Counted from the first letter of the stretch, positions 1 through 10,100 are shown. The stretch is DNA of 64,000 bases from Vibrio hepatarius (GCF_018860525.1 NZ_JAHKPM010000018.1:1-64000), one strand, 5' to 3'. A program made the numbers and translations. Notes: generated from the letters alone by a model not told the origin.

Positions 1-1
1 C

Positions 2-1888
2 TTTTCTGAGGCAGTGAAAGAGTTTGACTCGGGCGATGTATTGATGCGTATTGGCGATGAAGAGTATGGGCTTGCCTCGTTGAAAGACTTTAAAGCAATG
101 GGTGTAGACGATAAGCAGTGGCAAGCGAGTTACACCACGCCTTCAGATACAGACACCAAGGTGACGTTCAAGATAGAGAATGACAGCTACCTGAGTAAGA
201 ACAATGTTCCGGGCAAAGGTGCAGAGTTAACCTTGGACATTAAAGGGACAAAACCGCAAGTGAGTTCAGTGGAGCTACCGGACTCGGCCACAGTAAGAGA
301 GACCATTAACGTTAGCGTGACGTTCACTGAGGAGGTGACTAAGCCGTTGGGGTCAACCTTGGGTGATGCAGCCGTGACTTGGTCTGAGGATGATGAGCTG
401 CGTGAAGTATGGACAGGCGAAGTGACGGTGCCTAGTACAGACGTATCCACATTAACACTGAATTTGTCAATTAAGGGCTATCAAGATAAGTATGCCAATG
501 TTGGTGTTGAAAATACAAATAACAGCGTGTCCCTCAATCACGTACTGTCCATCAATTCGATTGGCAATGTGGGTCAAAACAGTCCTAAGACCATAGCTAT
601 TGGTGGTCAATGGGCACACTTGCAGGGGCAATTAACACTGACGGTGTCGTCTAAAAACTATGAAAATGTGCCGCTTTCCGGAAATGGCACTTGGCGTCAA
701 GCGGTGTCGATTGAGGGCCTACCCCAAGGTAGTATCACGGTGACGGTGAGTGGTAACAATGCCAAAGGTGAAGTTGTTAAGGGAGCAGTGCAAACCTTCA
801 TATTTGACGATGCTGCGCCAGTGATAGATGACGAGTCGTTAACTGTCTCGCGCGATGACGAGAACGGTACGGTGACATTGGGTTTTGACATCCAAGATGA
901 GGCGAGTGGCTTAAGTCAAGTAACCTATCAGTTCAATGGTAAAGAGATAACCAAAGACAGCGCAGATAAAACCCAGTTACCGCTAGCGGCCGACGATTTG
1001 GCAGGAAAGGATGAGCTGAAGATACGCATCACGGCGTTCGATAGTCTGGGTCAAAAAACTGAAGTTGCTAAGACCATCAATATAGCTCAACCCAAGGTGA
1101 GTTTGTCTTTACAAGGGGCTGTAGATTTAACGGAAGGCGGGTTGCCATTGACTCAATTGCCTCAGTCAATAACGCTGACGGCGCCAAGTGCTGAAGGCAG
1201 TGTGGTGCAGGCTGCGGGTTATCGTCTGGCTTTGGTTCCATCGGATGAGAGCGGTAATACCGTCACTTTATCTGAATTGAAGTTGCCAAGTGGATCGACT
1301 GACAGCACAGCCGAGTTTAACTTGGCAGCGAGCCAAATCCCGCAAGGAGAGTTCACATTATGCCTTGTAGTAACAGATTCTCTAGGTCGTGAGATAGAGC
1401 AGTTCACCTACTCAGATGAGACATACGGTGCAAGAGGTATTCCTGTGTTAGTTGATTTTGTAGACCCTGAAGTCTCCGATGTCGATTGGAAGACTTCTCA
1501 AGCATCAGCGGGCGAGGCGGTTGAATTTACCGTGACCTTCAGTGAGCCGGTGAATCAGCCGGCGGGGTCAACCTTGGGTGATGAAGCGGTGATTTGGTCT
1601 GAGGGTGATGAGCTGCATCAAGAATGGACAGGTCAAGTGACGGTACCAGTGGATGTAGACACGAGTCTTGAGTCATTAACCTTATCCGTCAAAGGCTATG
1701 CAGACCGTGTGGGGAACAGTGGTAATGCAAATCGTGAATATTCACTGCCTTTAAATGCACCCGTTGAGATCCCAGATAACTCAGGTGCAGAAGGTAGCTT
1801 GGAGACGCCGCAAGAAGACAGTGAGCGTTCTGAACTCGATCCAGGCTCATCAGAGAGTGAAATAGAAGAGACACGCTTAGCCGCTTAA
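2..1888 (+). CDS. Ig-like repeat surface/adhesin protein, 5' truncated by window edge
   Basis: The frame is open to the left edge, so this is the C-terminal part (about 629 residues) of a larger protein. It consists of beta-rich bacterial Ig-like units. Two units are near-duplicates in protein and DNA: one carries GSTLGDAAVTWSEDDEL and the other GSTLGDEAVIWSEGDEL (DNA 349-432 and 1564-1647, alignable without gaps). The last ~35 residues are acidic and Ser/Glu-rich, with no sortase motif, glycine-rich RTX repeats or membrane anchor visible. Such arrays occur in large bacterial adhesins and biofilm proteins; cell-surface location is inferred from that. The gene ends just before a strong terminator. 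Ligand and secretion route cannot be judged from this fragment. Confidence 0.75.
   Translation, partial: FSEAVKEFDSGDVLMRIGDEEYGLASLKDFKAMGVDDKQWQASYTTPSDTDTKVTFKIENDSYLSKNNVPGKGAELTLDIKGTKPQVSSVELPDSATVRETINVSVTFTEEVTKPLGSTLGDAAVTWSEDDELREVWTGEVTVPSTDVSTLTLNLSIKGYQDKYANVGVENTNNSVSLNHVLSINSIGNVGQNSPKTIAIGGQWAHLQGQLTLTVSSKNYENVPLSGNGTWRQAVSIEGLPQGSITVTVSGNNAKGEVVKGAVQTFIFDDAAPVIDDESLTVSRDDENGTVTLGFDIQDEASGLSQVTYQFNGKEITKDSADKTQLPLAADDLAGKDELKIRITAFDSLGQKTEVAKTINIAQPKVSLSLQGAVDLTEGGLPLTQLPQSITLTAPSAEGSVVQAAGYRLALVPSDESGNTVTLSELKLPSGSTDSTAEFNLAASQIPQGEFTLCLVVTDSLGREIEQFTYSDETYGARGIPVLVDFVDPEVSDVDWKTSQASAGEAVEFTVTFSEPVNQPAGSTLGDEAVIWSEGDELHQEWTGQVTVPVDVDTSLESLTLSVKGYADRVGNSGNANREYSLPLNAPVEIPDNSGAEGSLETPQEDSERSELDPGSSESEIEETRLAA
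349..1647 (+). repeat. Pair of ~84-bp direct repeats encoding the same Ig-domain segment
   Basis: Bases 349-432 and 1564-1647 align end to end without an indel, both starting GGGGTCAACCTTGGGTGATG and ending in GTGACGGT. They encode equivalent strands of two Ig-like domains. The similarity marks domain duplication and is a potential recombination site that could change domain number. Confidence 0.8.
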
Positions 1889-1945
1889 TCTCTAAGATTT
1901 GAGAATATGCATTAAAATAGTGACATTAACTCAATTATTTGAACT

Positions 1946-1978
1946 AAAACGCCAATTTTTATTGGCGTTTTTTTTATT
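1946..1978 (+). terminator. Rho-independent terminator of the Ig-repeat gene
   Basis: A 10-bp perfect stem (AAACGCCAAT at 1947-1956 with ATTGGCGTTT at 1961-1970), a four-base T loop and a following run of T form a classic intrinsic terminator 58 bp after the stop codon. Confidence 0.9.
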
Positions 1979-2104
1979 TTTGAGACAAATGATGAACGAA
2001 ATGAATATAAAAACGTGCTGTTTACTTGTTCACATGATTAATTATCGTGTAGGAGAGCGAAATATACCTGTCAAAGTGAAGTTTGGTACATAAATTTCGT
2101 CACG

Positions 2105-2243
2105 TTGCATTGTCTGGCTCAGTTTGTATAGTAGCGCTACACCCACGGGTGTTATCCTGCGCAGGTGGTAATGACTATCTGTTTTTTAGTATCTGAAAAT
2201 GTAGTTGATACTTTAGACGCGATATATCATCGCGTCTTTTTTT
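2105..2243 (+). ncRNA. Candidate small RNA with its own promoter and terminator
   Basis: A sigma-70-like promoter (TTGCAT at 2105-2110, 16-bp spacer, TATAGT at 2127-2132) is followed about 110 bp later by a strong intrinsic terminator (stem AGACGCGAT 2215-2223 with ATCGCGTCT 2229-2237, then seven T). The predicted transcript from about 2139 holds two small hairpins (ACACC/GGTGT and the CCTGCGCAGG palindrome) and no credible ORF. It ends about 170 bp before the next gene, so it is not that gene's mRNA unless read-through occurs. It matches no small RNA I know. It could instead be a terminated leader. Confidence 0.5.
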
Positions 2244-2409
2244 ATTTAGAACACGGTATATTGTTCAATTTTAAATGATGAATGTGTTAACTTGATTAGG
2301 TTGCAAATATCTCAATTATACGTAGAATGGCTAGTGCCAAATCGTAATTAACCCCTTTGGGGTAACTTGTTACCGCAATCAAAAACATTAATGGTTGTGG
2401 AGAACTAAA

Positions 2410-4083
2410 ATGCAATTAATTTGCAAATTTGTTCCGGGAAATTCACTTTCTAGGGACGTGTTAGACTTTATTTTGTCACCAGATGAATGCATCGGGCAGC
2501 TTTCGCGTACGCGCAATCTTCAAGACGTGGTGAGGCAGCTTCCCAAACCTTTGGCTGAAAGTATTCCTCAGTCGGCGAAGAAAGACATCCACCGACTACT
2601 TACCACCCTTAAACAGCGCCTCGTTCGTGCTGATTGGGTCGCCGTGTCATCATTCGCTCGTCGCACTCCGTTGTCAGACACCCAGCTTCAGGCCTATCCA
2701 GCGCTAAAAGCACGTATTGATACGCTAGCGGCGCAGCCAGAAAAGAAAGTGGTGAAAGCCAACTATGCCATGGTCACTGACGATGTACCTTTGGCACGTA
2801 ACCTCACCTTTACTCCAGTTGAACCCGCGCCAGATAAAAAAATCGTCGTCGAGTTTGCCGGCCAATGGCCAGGTAATGCAGCGTATTTAACGTTATCGAG
2901 CACCGAAGAGCAAAAAGAAAAGTTAGCCAAACCTCGTAAAGACATGAATAAACACCACCGCAGTGTGTCGGTGTTTAAAAGCTTAAAACAAGAGCCAAGA
3001 AACCTTTACCTCACTATTCCTCTTATCGGATCAACCACACCACTTAAATTATTGCTGGCTGAAAAGATAGCGCCAGTGGATGAAAACCATGAAATGGAAG
3101 AGTGGGAGACACTTCTAGTGCCGGTGCGTCCTCTTGCCTATTTAGATGAAAACCAAAATAAAGACAAAGCGACAGAATTGTGTGGCGGTTTTATTTATGT
3201 GTTTTGGAAAGGCAAACTGTGGCGAGAAATGGCCATTACTGAGAAAGGTTACTACCAAGATATTGATGTTGAATATTATCGCAATCTATACCAGCAAGAG
3301 CAAAGCCAGCCGCAGCCGAAAATCATTGAACGAGTTGCAGAAGGGGCGGTAATGCCTCAATTTTGGGTTCCATATAAAGTGGCAGGAGAAGTGCAGCAAG
3401 GTGAGACTGGGCTCAAGATCATGTTTTCACCAAAACAGAAGCGATTCAATCAGATAGAGTCATTAGAATCGGACCCAGCCTTATTAGACAAAAGCAGTAC
3501 CCCCTTGGATGAACTTAGCCATTACAGCGAGCAACAAGCGTTTGCAGCGCAAGAGTTTACCTCAGATGTGGCCAGTGCCAAGGTGCACCAGACCAGTGAA
3601 GACGATATGCCATGGCTGACCGACCAACAAGTGGTGCTGCGCAGTTACGACCAGAGTAATACGGTGATCGCCTATGTGGATGGCAAGAATAATGGTTTTG
3701 TGCTGCGTCTCGATGTTGATGAAGAAGAAGGGGCCAGCGATCTTCAGCAGCACAAGGGGTTAACCGCAGTGATGGAAGATGCCGATAGTGACTGGGTGGC
3801 GATTGAACCTTTTACTACCCGTGTAAAAGACGGGTTTATTTCTGCGCGTATCACAGGTATTCCACCCAAAGGCACCTTTTCGCTTACCTTTATGCATCCC
3901 GAGGGGCAAGACAGCGCGGTGAAAATCTTTGCAGGGTTAAGTTACCAAGAGGTATTGGGGGAAAAAACGCAAGCCCAACCCGCTGAGCCTCACCAGCCAA
4001 CACAGTTAGATGAAACTGCTGCGCAGCAGCGCCAAGCAGAATCGGAACTGCTTGATGCCATGAACAATTTAATTTTTGGATAA
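2410..4083 (+). CDS. Hypothetical protein, first gene of a three-gene module (T6SS-effector-like segment)
   Basis: 557 residues, no signal peptide or membrane segment seen. The ATG at 2410 is preferred over an in-frame TTG at 2395 because GGAGA (2399-2403) sits 6 bp before it. The N-terminal ~100 residues are helical and basic; the middle is beta-rich. A segment GGFIYVFWKGKLWREM is reminiscent of the GYLYVF/W-x-EY pattern at the start of VasX-like T6SS effectors; this is motif-level resemblance only. The C-terminal tail is Gln/Ala-rich. Its stop lies 4 bp before the next start, so it is cotranscribed with the following two genes. I do not recognise the family. Confidence 0.7.
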   Translation: MQLICKFVPGNSLSRDVLDFILSPDECIGQLSRTRNLQDVVRQLPKPLAESIPQSAKKDIHRLLTTLKQRLVRADWVAVSSFARRTPLSDTQLQAYPALKARIDTLAAQPEKKVVKANYAMVTDDVPLARNLTFTPVEPAPDKKIVVEFAGQWPGNAAYLTLSSTEEQKEKLAKPRKDMNKHHRSVSVFKSLKQEPRNLYLTIPLIGSTTPLKLLLAEKIAPVDENHEMEEWETLLVPVRPLAYLDENQNKDKATELCGGFIYVFWKGKLWREMAITEKGYYQDIDVEYYRNLYQQEQSQPQPKIIERVAEGAVMPQFWVPYKVAGEVQQGETGLKIMFSPKQKRFNQIESLESDPALLDKSSTPLDELSHYSEQQAFAAQEFTSDVASAKVHQTSEDDMPWLTDQQVVLRSYDQSNTVIAYVDGKNNGFVLRLDVDEEEGASDLQQHKGLTAVMEDADSDWVAIEPFTTRVKDGFISARITGIPPKGTFSLTFMHPEGQDSAVKIFAGLSYQEVLGEKTQAQPAEPHQPTQLDETAAQQRQAESELLDAMNNLIFG

Positions 4084-4087
4084 TACA

Positions 4088-5299
4088 ATGATAAAAGCAA
4101 AATACGTTGCCATAGCGCTAGGCCTTGCCGCTGTAGCGGGTGTGATTTATTGGTCAACCCAACCTCCAGTAGAACCATCAGCGTTTCAAAAACAACTCGA
4201 TAGGCATGTGCGAGGGAGAGAGTTTACTTCATGGGGAGCCAAGCGCCCTAAAGATCAAATTTATTGGTCCATTGCCGTTGATATACCAGAACCAGAACCT
4301 ATAGAGCAATGGGATACAGCACAGACCCAGCCGCAATTAATGTTTGTTTATAGCAGTGATGCTACAGCCTACACTATGAATTTTGATGGTACTGAGGTGC
4401 GCCAGTTATTTGATCGCTACGATCTTGACAATAAGCTTGCCAAAGATGGCACACTGACCCGCTCTCCAAATGGTCGTTATCTGTCTTTCAAATATTTTGG
4501 CCCAGCGAGTGACGATTGCGCTGTCTATGATCTTAAAGATAAAAAATTGGTCGCTACCTATGATAACTGCTACGGCCGCCAATTTAGTTTAGATAGCCAA
4601 TATCTTTATTTTATGGGTAATCGAGGTGTGCCGAGCCAGTTAACGTTAGCAACGGGCGAGTCAGTGGAATTAACCCCTGGTGTATTAAAGCTAGATGGTG
4701 AGAAATATATGCGCCGAAATACCAGCTCAATTGGGGTAAATGAAGCGTTAGATAGGCTCACTTGGACCATCAAACGTATGAATTTTGATGGTTTGGGGGC
4801 TAAGGTACTTGGCCGTGACCAGCTTGTTTATCGCCTATCGGATATGACCTTGCTCGGCAAACAGGACTTTTGGACTCCATTATGCGCTCAAGGCTATGGG
4901 CGCAGTCCAGATTATCGCTATTTTGTTTGTATAGAAAATCGCCGCAATTATATTTACGCCTTTGAACAGCCCAAAGTCTTGATTGAAGAAGCACCAGAAG
5001 CGGATGTAGTCAAACTAGGCCAATGGTATGTCGACTTAGAAGGCAAATATGTACGTCGGTTGCGTTTAACTAATGAACCGGGAAAATATGAATCGGTTAA
5101 GTATTATTATAGAGTTTATCATCAAGACGGGAAATCAACAAAATTGCGGGGCCTTAGAGCCTATATCCCGCTGACTATGGCTAAGCAGCTGGATGAGCTT
5201 GATTTGGCAAAAGTAATGCCGCACATTCTAACCGAAGAAGAATATCAAGCCACCTATCAGCGCCTACTGGCTGCGCGCAAAAAAGAGCGGGGACAGTAA
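4088..5299 (+). CDS. Single-TM protein with periplasmic beta-propeller-like domain
   Basis: 403 residues. An N-terminal signal anchor (about residues 5-23, YVAIALGLAAVAGVIYWS) is followed by a proline-rich linker and a domain of repeated units such as TRSPNGRYLSF, RQFSLDSQYLYFMGN and GRSPDYRYFVCIENR, which resemble TolB/WD40-type blades. A cytoplasm-in, periplasm-out topology is inferred. It is squeezed between its neighbours (4 bp after gene 1, 2 bp before gene 3), so the three products probably act together. A decayed copy of its TM-coding part lies at 10101-10160. Function unknown; the propeller call is from repeat pattern only. Confidence 0.7.
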   Translation: MIKAKYVAIALGLAAVAGVIYWSTQPPVEPSAFQKQLDRHVRGREFTSWGAKRPKDQIYWSIAVDIPEPEPIEQWDTAQTQPQLMFVYSSDATAYTMNFDGTEVRQLFDRYDLDNKLAKDGTLTRSPNGRYLSFKYFGPASDDCAVYDLKDKKLVATYDNCYGRQFSLDSQYLYFMGNRGVPSQLTLATGESVELTPGVLKLDGEKYMRRNTSSIGVNEALDRLTWTIKRMNFDGLGAKVLGRDQLVYRLSDMTLLGKQDFWTPLCAQGYGRSPDYRYFVCIENRRNYIYAFEQPKVLIEEAPEADVVKLGQWYVDLEGKYVRRLRLTNEPGKYESVKYYYRVYHQDGKSTKLRGLRAYIPLTMAKQLDELDLAKVMPHILTEEEYQATYQRLLAARKKERGQ

Positions 5300-5301
5300 T
5301 T

Positions 5302-8300
5302 ATGGCCAAAAGAGATGAATCCCCCTTATATTTAATGGGCCGTTTATATGGCGCCAATGGGGCAGCCAAAAGCGGTTACTTTCCACTGCCATTTGAAACT
5401 TTAGCCCTGCCCAGTTTAGAAGGTAAAACCTCAAGCCATGCTGAGGCAAGCTGCCAATACCCAATTGTTACCAGTAATAAACATGGCCGTTTAACTCTGC
5501 TCAGTGAAGATAAACAAGGCATACTAACCGCGGCAAGCACTTCATTAACCAATAGTATCGCCAAAGAGACTGAAAACGGTCCTGCGATTGAAAAGGTGTT
5601 CTTTTTTCCTAGCTACCTGTTGCCGCTTTCACAAATGGCCCATGCGAGTGATAACAACCCGCACGGTAAAGACTGGATGGCCGATTTATACCAAAGCTTG
5701 AAAGCGGCCGCGCAAAGGCCTGATGCAAGCCTTGATGAATTTAAGATCCAAAGCGTCTCGGTGGAGGGAGAGTGCCTAGCCCCAGTGACTGAGCCACTAT
5801 TGCTTGAGCAAACTTACTTTGCCGATTATCACAATTGGTATCAATCTAATCAGCACAAACAAATTTGCGTGCTGGAAGTGCCGCAATTTTATACCATCCA
5901 AGTGGTGTTTTCATCGATGGACTTTGCCGGCGCTAAGGTAACCTTAAGTGACTTACCGCCTTCATTGGCAGGGCTTGTGGTCGGAAATGAAGCCAATTCC
6001 TCATTGAATGAGCCAGTCTCGCTTGCTAAAACAGAGAGCATTAAATATTTTGATCAAAATCGCAAGGAAGAGCGAAACAGTTATACGGTTGCTACCTTTT
6101 GGATTGAATCTGTGGATGCGCTCGCTCTGCATACTTTGCAAAAATACGCACGGATTGATATTGATTTAACGGCAGTAGAGGATGTTGAAAATCTGGCACA
6201 AAGAGGGATTCCGCTAGAATACAGCCTTAAAGAAAACGTATTTCAATTGCCAATCCATACCACGACGGGGCGTACGAGTGTGGTGTGCGGTGACCCTATT
6301 AGTGTTGAGGAAGCCTTAATTAATCATGCGCCGCATTTTTACCCTAAGGTCATGCAAACCTTGCAGCAACATCCTTTTGCCAGCCCCGAGCAGCTTAGCG
6401 CTCAGTCGCCCAAAGGCAGCGCCGAGTTACCCGAGCAAGCATGGCAATTACTGCAAACGCAAAAAGGCTGGTTAGAGGCCTCTATGGGAGCAATGGAAAA
6501 CGGACTAACGTGGAAAACTCTGGCGCAAGTGGTGGGCGCGGCGACATCTGGCCTAACGAGTGAGAAAAAACAAGAACCGGGTGGCCCATTGGATATTGCA
6601 GAGAAGGCAACCGGTGTTACCGCAGCATCGATTGACTTTATTGAAAAAATGAATCAGGTTTCAGAGACACTAGGGGCGGTCGAAGAGGCATTAAATCGAC
6701 CCTTGTTGGGCCGCGCTCCGACTCAAACCCGCGCTATGTTTGATTTGGCAGACGTTTTTCCTTCTCTTAATACATCGCGTTTTAGTAGCGCCAGTATTAA
6801 GCCTTATATACAAAAAGTGGGTAAGGCGGGCAGCTTTCTGCTCGATAAACCCCTAACGGCGGTGACGGCATTTTATACCTTGTCGCAGCATGGCGCGTCT
6901 AAAGGCAAACAGAGCAAATCGAATAATCTACTGCTGGATAAAATCACCCAATACTCGCTGGCGACCTCCTCGCTGCAGCGTGCGCAATTAGCATCTGCAG
7001 CCGAGCAGCAATCAAGGGGAATATACCAAGAAGTGATTCAAGCGCTTAAAGCGCAGCTCAATCAGTTAAGCGTTCAAGACGGGATCCACACCACACAGGA
7101 AGGTGAATTAGGCAGCACGAAAGTATGGCTTGATGCGACCCGTTTCGAATTTAATTCTGCCGCTATTCAAGCTTTGGGCGAGGGAGAAAACCCCTATACC
7201 GTCATCGGTGAAAAACTAAAGGAGATTTCTACATCGCCTTTTCAGATTGTCATTACTGGCCACACTTGTGATATTGGCAACGATGAAGTCAATATGCGTT
7301 TATCCGAGCAGCGCGCAATCACAGTCAAAAACGCGATTTTGGATGCCATTTCTAGTAATCCTGCGGATCCTAATCGTCAAGTTTGGCAAGCCATGTTTGT
7401 GGTTGAGGCAAAAGGCTTCACCCAGCCATTGCCCGGCAACCATAACGGCAATGAAAAAGAACGGGCGAAAAACCGCCGAGTCGAAATCTTATTTCATTTT
7501 GCTACTATGCCTGATTATCCGGTCAGTCGCAGCGGGCTTTATGATGTAGAAAAAGCCGCCAAAGCTAAAATCCTCACTGATATTGGTCATAACGAACAAT
7601 TTATCTCATCTCTCAGTGCAGGCGTGGATCTGATCATTTTAGGCGCTGGTGCGCTCTTTCCTCCTGCGGGGGCTATTGCTGGCGCAGCAAAAGCCAGCTT
7701 AGAGCTGACTAAACAAGCGATAGAAACCGTCGAGAGTTTCAATAGTAACTACAAAGTGAAGAAAGAGCTTGAGAACATCCGTTACCAAGACCTGATGATG
7801 CTTAATACCTTCTTGGCCGACGTAGATGATAACAGCATTTTTAAAGTTCACCTTCGTGCGTATATGAAAAGGCAGTTAGCCCTTAATGGCTTGATTCGTT
7901 TAATCAAGTCAAGTGAGCTGTTTGATACGAATTCCAAGCATAGAAGAAGGACGGGGCAAACTCTAAAGCACTTTTCCGAGCTTAATGTATTTGGCTATAT
8001 TGAAGAGTTTATTCTCAGCGATGATTGGGACATGGATATCTCATTCCAGGGTATCGAGCACCTTGATGAAGTATGGATGGAGAATAATGGATATACTCGC
8101 AGCTACGCTAAATTAGAACAGGGTACGCTTGCCATGGGTTATTCCGCTGGCCAAGCCGTGTATCGCAGTTACTTTAGCAATGAGCTATCTGATGAGGCTC
8201 AGCAGAAGGCGACTAAGTTTAGCCGATACTATCCCGTCCATTACCGCGCAAGTGAAAGCGAAGCGACTTTCGAAAGTTTGAAAAGCGCTAAGCCACCTAA

Positions 8301-10008
8301 GGGGCTAAAAAAAGACGTATTTAAAACCATCGAGGTGTTTGTTCGCCGTTCATATAAAATTGGCGACAATACCACCGCATATGATAATTGGGTACCGTTT
8401 GAAAAATATTATCAAGAGAATGGTCACCAAATCACGCCTTATGACAACATTCGCATCGTCGCTATCTTGGATGAAAGTCAACTGGGTAAAGTCGATGAAG
8501 AGGGTATACCAAGTGTGCCAGTGAGTTTAAATGCTATCTCTCATCGAACCAACCGAAACTGGGAACTTTTCAACACGGTGGCGTCTGGTCACTTGGAATA
8601 TAGTTGTACGCTTGATCTAGCGTATTTTTCTGCGGCAGAGCAAGCGCAGTTAAAAGATGTCTTTGTTGATAACAAAGCTCACGGTGTGATTATTGAGCCA
8701 AGTTACTTCTTCGGTATTCAACGTATCATGGGTGTTCGACCTGTCACCGATTATGATGATTCAGCGATGAAGAGCCTGTTTGACTCATCCTCCAAACTTT
8801 CGAGTTCAGGTGCGGCCAAATACCTATCTTACCTGTTTGAAATTATGGTAGCGGGGTGCGACGATACTGAGCAAGAGATTGAACTCATCACCAACAGTGG
8901 AGGCGAAAAGAAACTACCACGTTTTACTATGACGTTAAACCCGACTCGGGAATACCGCCTAACCAAGGATTTTATCCACTTTTCTCCGCTTGAAAAAGCA
9001 GATGGTAAGTTTTATGAAAAAAGCTTTTTGGCATTTTCGGATGATGAAAAACCCGCGCAATACCCCGAAGTTTTCAAAGATGCACAGGCGAGCTTTTATC
9101 TAAATCAAGAAGGCATTACTCCTGAGCCGCAAGGTAATAAAGAAGATAACCGTGATCCTTTGGCTGAACACTTGGGTAAATTACGAGGAAAAATAAGCCA
9201 ATTTGATTGGAATACTGACACAATAGCGACAATTTTAATTCGTTCAAAAGACGTTGCCCAAAAAGGGTTGGAGGACATGAAATATGACCCAAATATCATC
9301 CCTCTTTATATGTCTTTCGACCGAGTTGATGAATCTGAAAATCGGCCTATGGGCGAGTTTTCTGAGGTATTTAGGCTTGGAACCATCGAAGAAGCATCCG
9401 GTGTTTTCAAATTTTCTTTAGAAACGTATCTAACCTCGGGTAACAGAGCAAAAGCCATACCTAAAGCTGTTATTGAACTTGCTCAATCTATTCGAGATCT
9501 AGACGTTGAGTCACTGAAGTATTTGACTGTTGATAAAGAGAAAACCGTCCTTTTTGCCAATGTGGCTGAATTAGAATACATCAATTTCTTTGGTCATAAG
9601 GTCAAGGGCTTAAGACCAATGATTAAGCCCATAGGCACAGAAGCGTTTTATGAGTCTAAGCGCACTGGAGTGTCTTTTAAGACAATTTTGAGTGCTCCAT
9701 TAGGCTCTGAGCTTAAGAATGTCAAAACCAACACCATCAAGTTAATCGATAGTGGTATTAGGGAAACGGCGATACCTAAGCGGTGGTACTCTTTGGTAGA
9801 TGAAGAGAAGGAAGTGGAAATAGCGCTGAAACTTAATAAACTTGACAGCGATCGTGAGTTGGCTGAACTTCAAGACAAGATCCCGTTCAAACCCCATCAA
9901 AACCTTCAGCAGTGGATGGAATGCAGTGGCAGCGGATTTGGTGTACTTATAGATAAAAGAAAGGACATGTTAGCCGATTGGGTAGGTGATTGGCCAGATA
10001 CGAATTAA
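5302..10008 (+). CDS. Large OmpA-domain protein of unknown function, third gene of the module
   Basis: 1568 residues, no signal peptide. Visible parts: an N-terminal region of ~600 residues without recognised domains; an OmpA/MotB-type peptidoglycan-binding domain at about 605-735 (VWLDATRFEFNSAAI, ITGHTCDIGNDEVN, RLSEQRA and the closing NRRVEILF); a hydrophobic Gly/Ala-rich stretch at about 776-800 that could insert in a membrane; then ~770 mostly beta-rich residues. An OmpA domain in the middle of a signal-less giant suggests a cell-wall-binding secreted toxin or an envelope scaffold. It follows the propeller gene by 2 bp and is closed by a terminator. Pore-forming or effector activity is a guess from layout and T6SS proximity. 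Confidence 0.7.
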   Translation: MAKRDESPLYLMGRLYGANGAAKSGYFPLPFETLALPSLEGKTSSHAEASCQYPIVTSNKHGRLTLLSEDKQGILTAASTSLTNSIAKETENGPAIEKVFFFPSYLLPLSQMAHASDNNPHGKDWMADLYQSLKAAAQRPDASLDEFKIQSVSVEGECLAPVTEPLLLEQTYFADYHNWYQSNQHKQICVLEVPQFYTIQVVFSSMDFAGAKVTLSDLPPSLAGLVVGNEANSSLNEPVSLAKTESIKYFDQNRKEERNSYTVATFWIESVDALALHTLQKYARIDIDLTAVEDVENLAQRGIPLEYSLKENVFQLPIHTTTGRTSVVCGDPISVEEALINHAPHFYPKVMQTLQQHPFASPEQLSAQSPKGSAELPEQAWQLLQTQKGWLEASMGAMENGLTWKTLAQVVGAATSGLTSEKKQEPGGPLDIAEKATGVTAASIDFIEKMNQVSETLGAVEEALNRPLLGRAPTQTRAMFDLADVFPSLNTSRFSSASIKPYIQKVGKAGSFLLDKPLTAVTAFYTLSQHGASKGKQSKSNNLLLDKITQYSLATSSLQRAQLASAAEQQSRGIYQEVIQALKAQLNQLSVQDGIHTTQEGELGSTKVWLDATRFEFNSAAIQALGEGENPYTVIGEKLKEISTSPFQIVITGHTCDIGNDEVNMRLSEQRAITVKNAILDAISSNPADPNRQVWQAMFVVEAKGFTQPLPGNHNGNEKERAKNRRVEILFHFATMPDYPVSRSGLYDVEKAAKAKILTDIGHNEQFISSLSAGVDLIILGAGALFPPAGAIAGAAKASLELTKQAIETVESFNSNYKVKKELENIRYQDLMMLNTFLADVDDNSIFKVHLRAYMKRQLALNGLIRLIKSSELFDTNSKHRRRTGQTLKHFSELNVFGYIEEFILSDDWDMDISFQGIEHLDEVWMENNGYTRSYAKLEQGTLAMGYSAGQAVYRSYFSNELSDEAQQKATKFSRYYPVHYRASESEATFESLKSAKPPKGLKKDVFKTIEVFVRRSYKIGDNTTAYDNWVPFEKYYQENGHQITPYDNIRIVAILDESQLGKVDEEGIPSVPVSLNAISHRTNRNWELFNTVASGHLEYSCTLDLAYFSAAEQAQLKDVFVDNKAHGVIIEPSYFFGIQRIMGVRPVTDYDDSAMKSLFDSSSKLSSSGAAKYLSYLFEIMVAGCDDTEQEIELITNSGGEKKLPRFTMTLNPTREYRLTKDFIHFSPLEKADGKFYEKSFLAFSDDEKPAQYPEVFKDAQASFYLNQEGITPEPQGNKEDNRDPLAEHLGKLRGKISQFDWNTDTIATILIRSKDVAQKGLEDMKYDPNIIPLYMSFDRVDESENRPMGEFSEVFRLGTIEEASGVFKFSLETYLTSGNRAKAIPKAVIELAQSIRDLDVESLKYLTVDKEKTVLFANVAELEYINFFGHKVKGLRPMIKPIGTEAFYESKRTGVSFKTILSAPLGSELKNVKTNTIKLIDSGIRETAIPKRWYSLVDEEKEVEIALKLNKLDSDRELAELQDKIPFKPHQNLQQWMECSGSGFGVLIDKRKDMLADWVGDWPDTN

Positions 10009-10030
10009 CTCTACTTGGTCGCATGTAGCA

Positions 10031-10063
10031 CAATGGCTCAAACAGGGTTTTGAGCCATTTTTG
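10031..10063 (+). terminator. Rho-independent terminator of the three-gene module
   Basis: AATGGCTCAAA (10032-10042) pairs with TTTGAGCCATT (10049-10059) around a six-base loop and runs into a T tract, 23 bp after the stop of the 1568-aa gene. Confidence 0.85.
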
Positions 10064-10100
10064 TTTGTTATTACTTTGGTGGAAAAACCAGTAGCTGATC

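Noticed and set aside
1899..2093. 64-codon ORF after the Ig-repeat gene
   Set aside because: It spans the intrinsic terminator and has low-complexity composition; no ribosome site.
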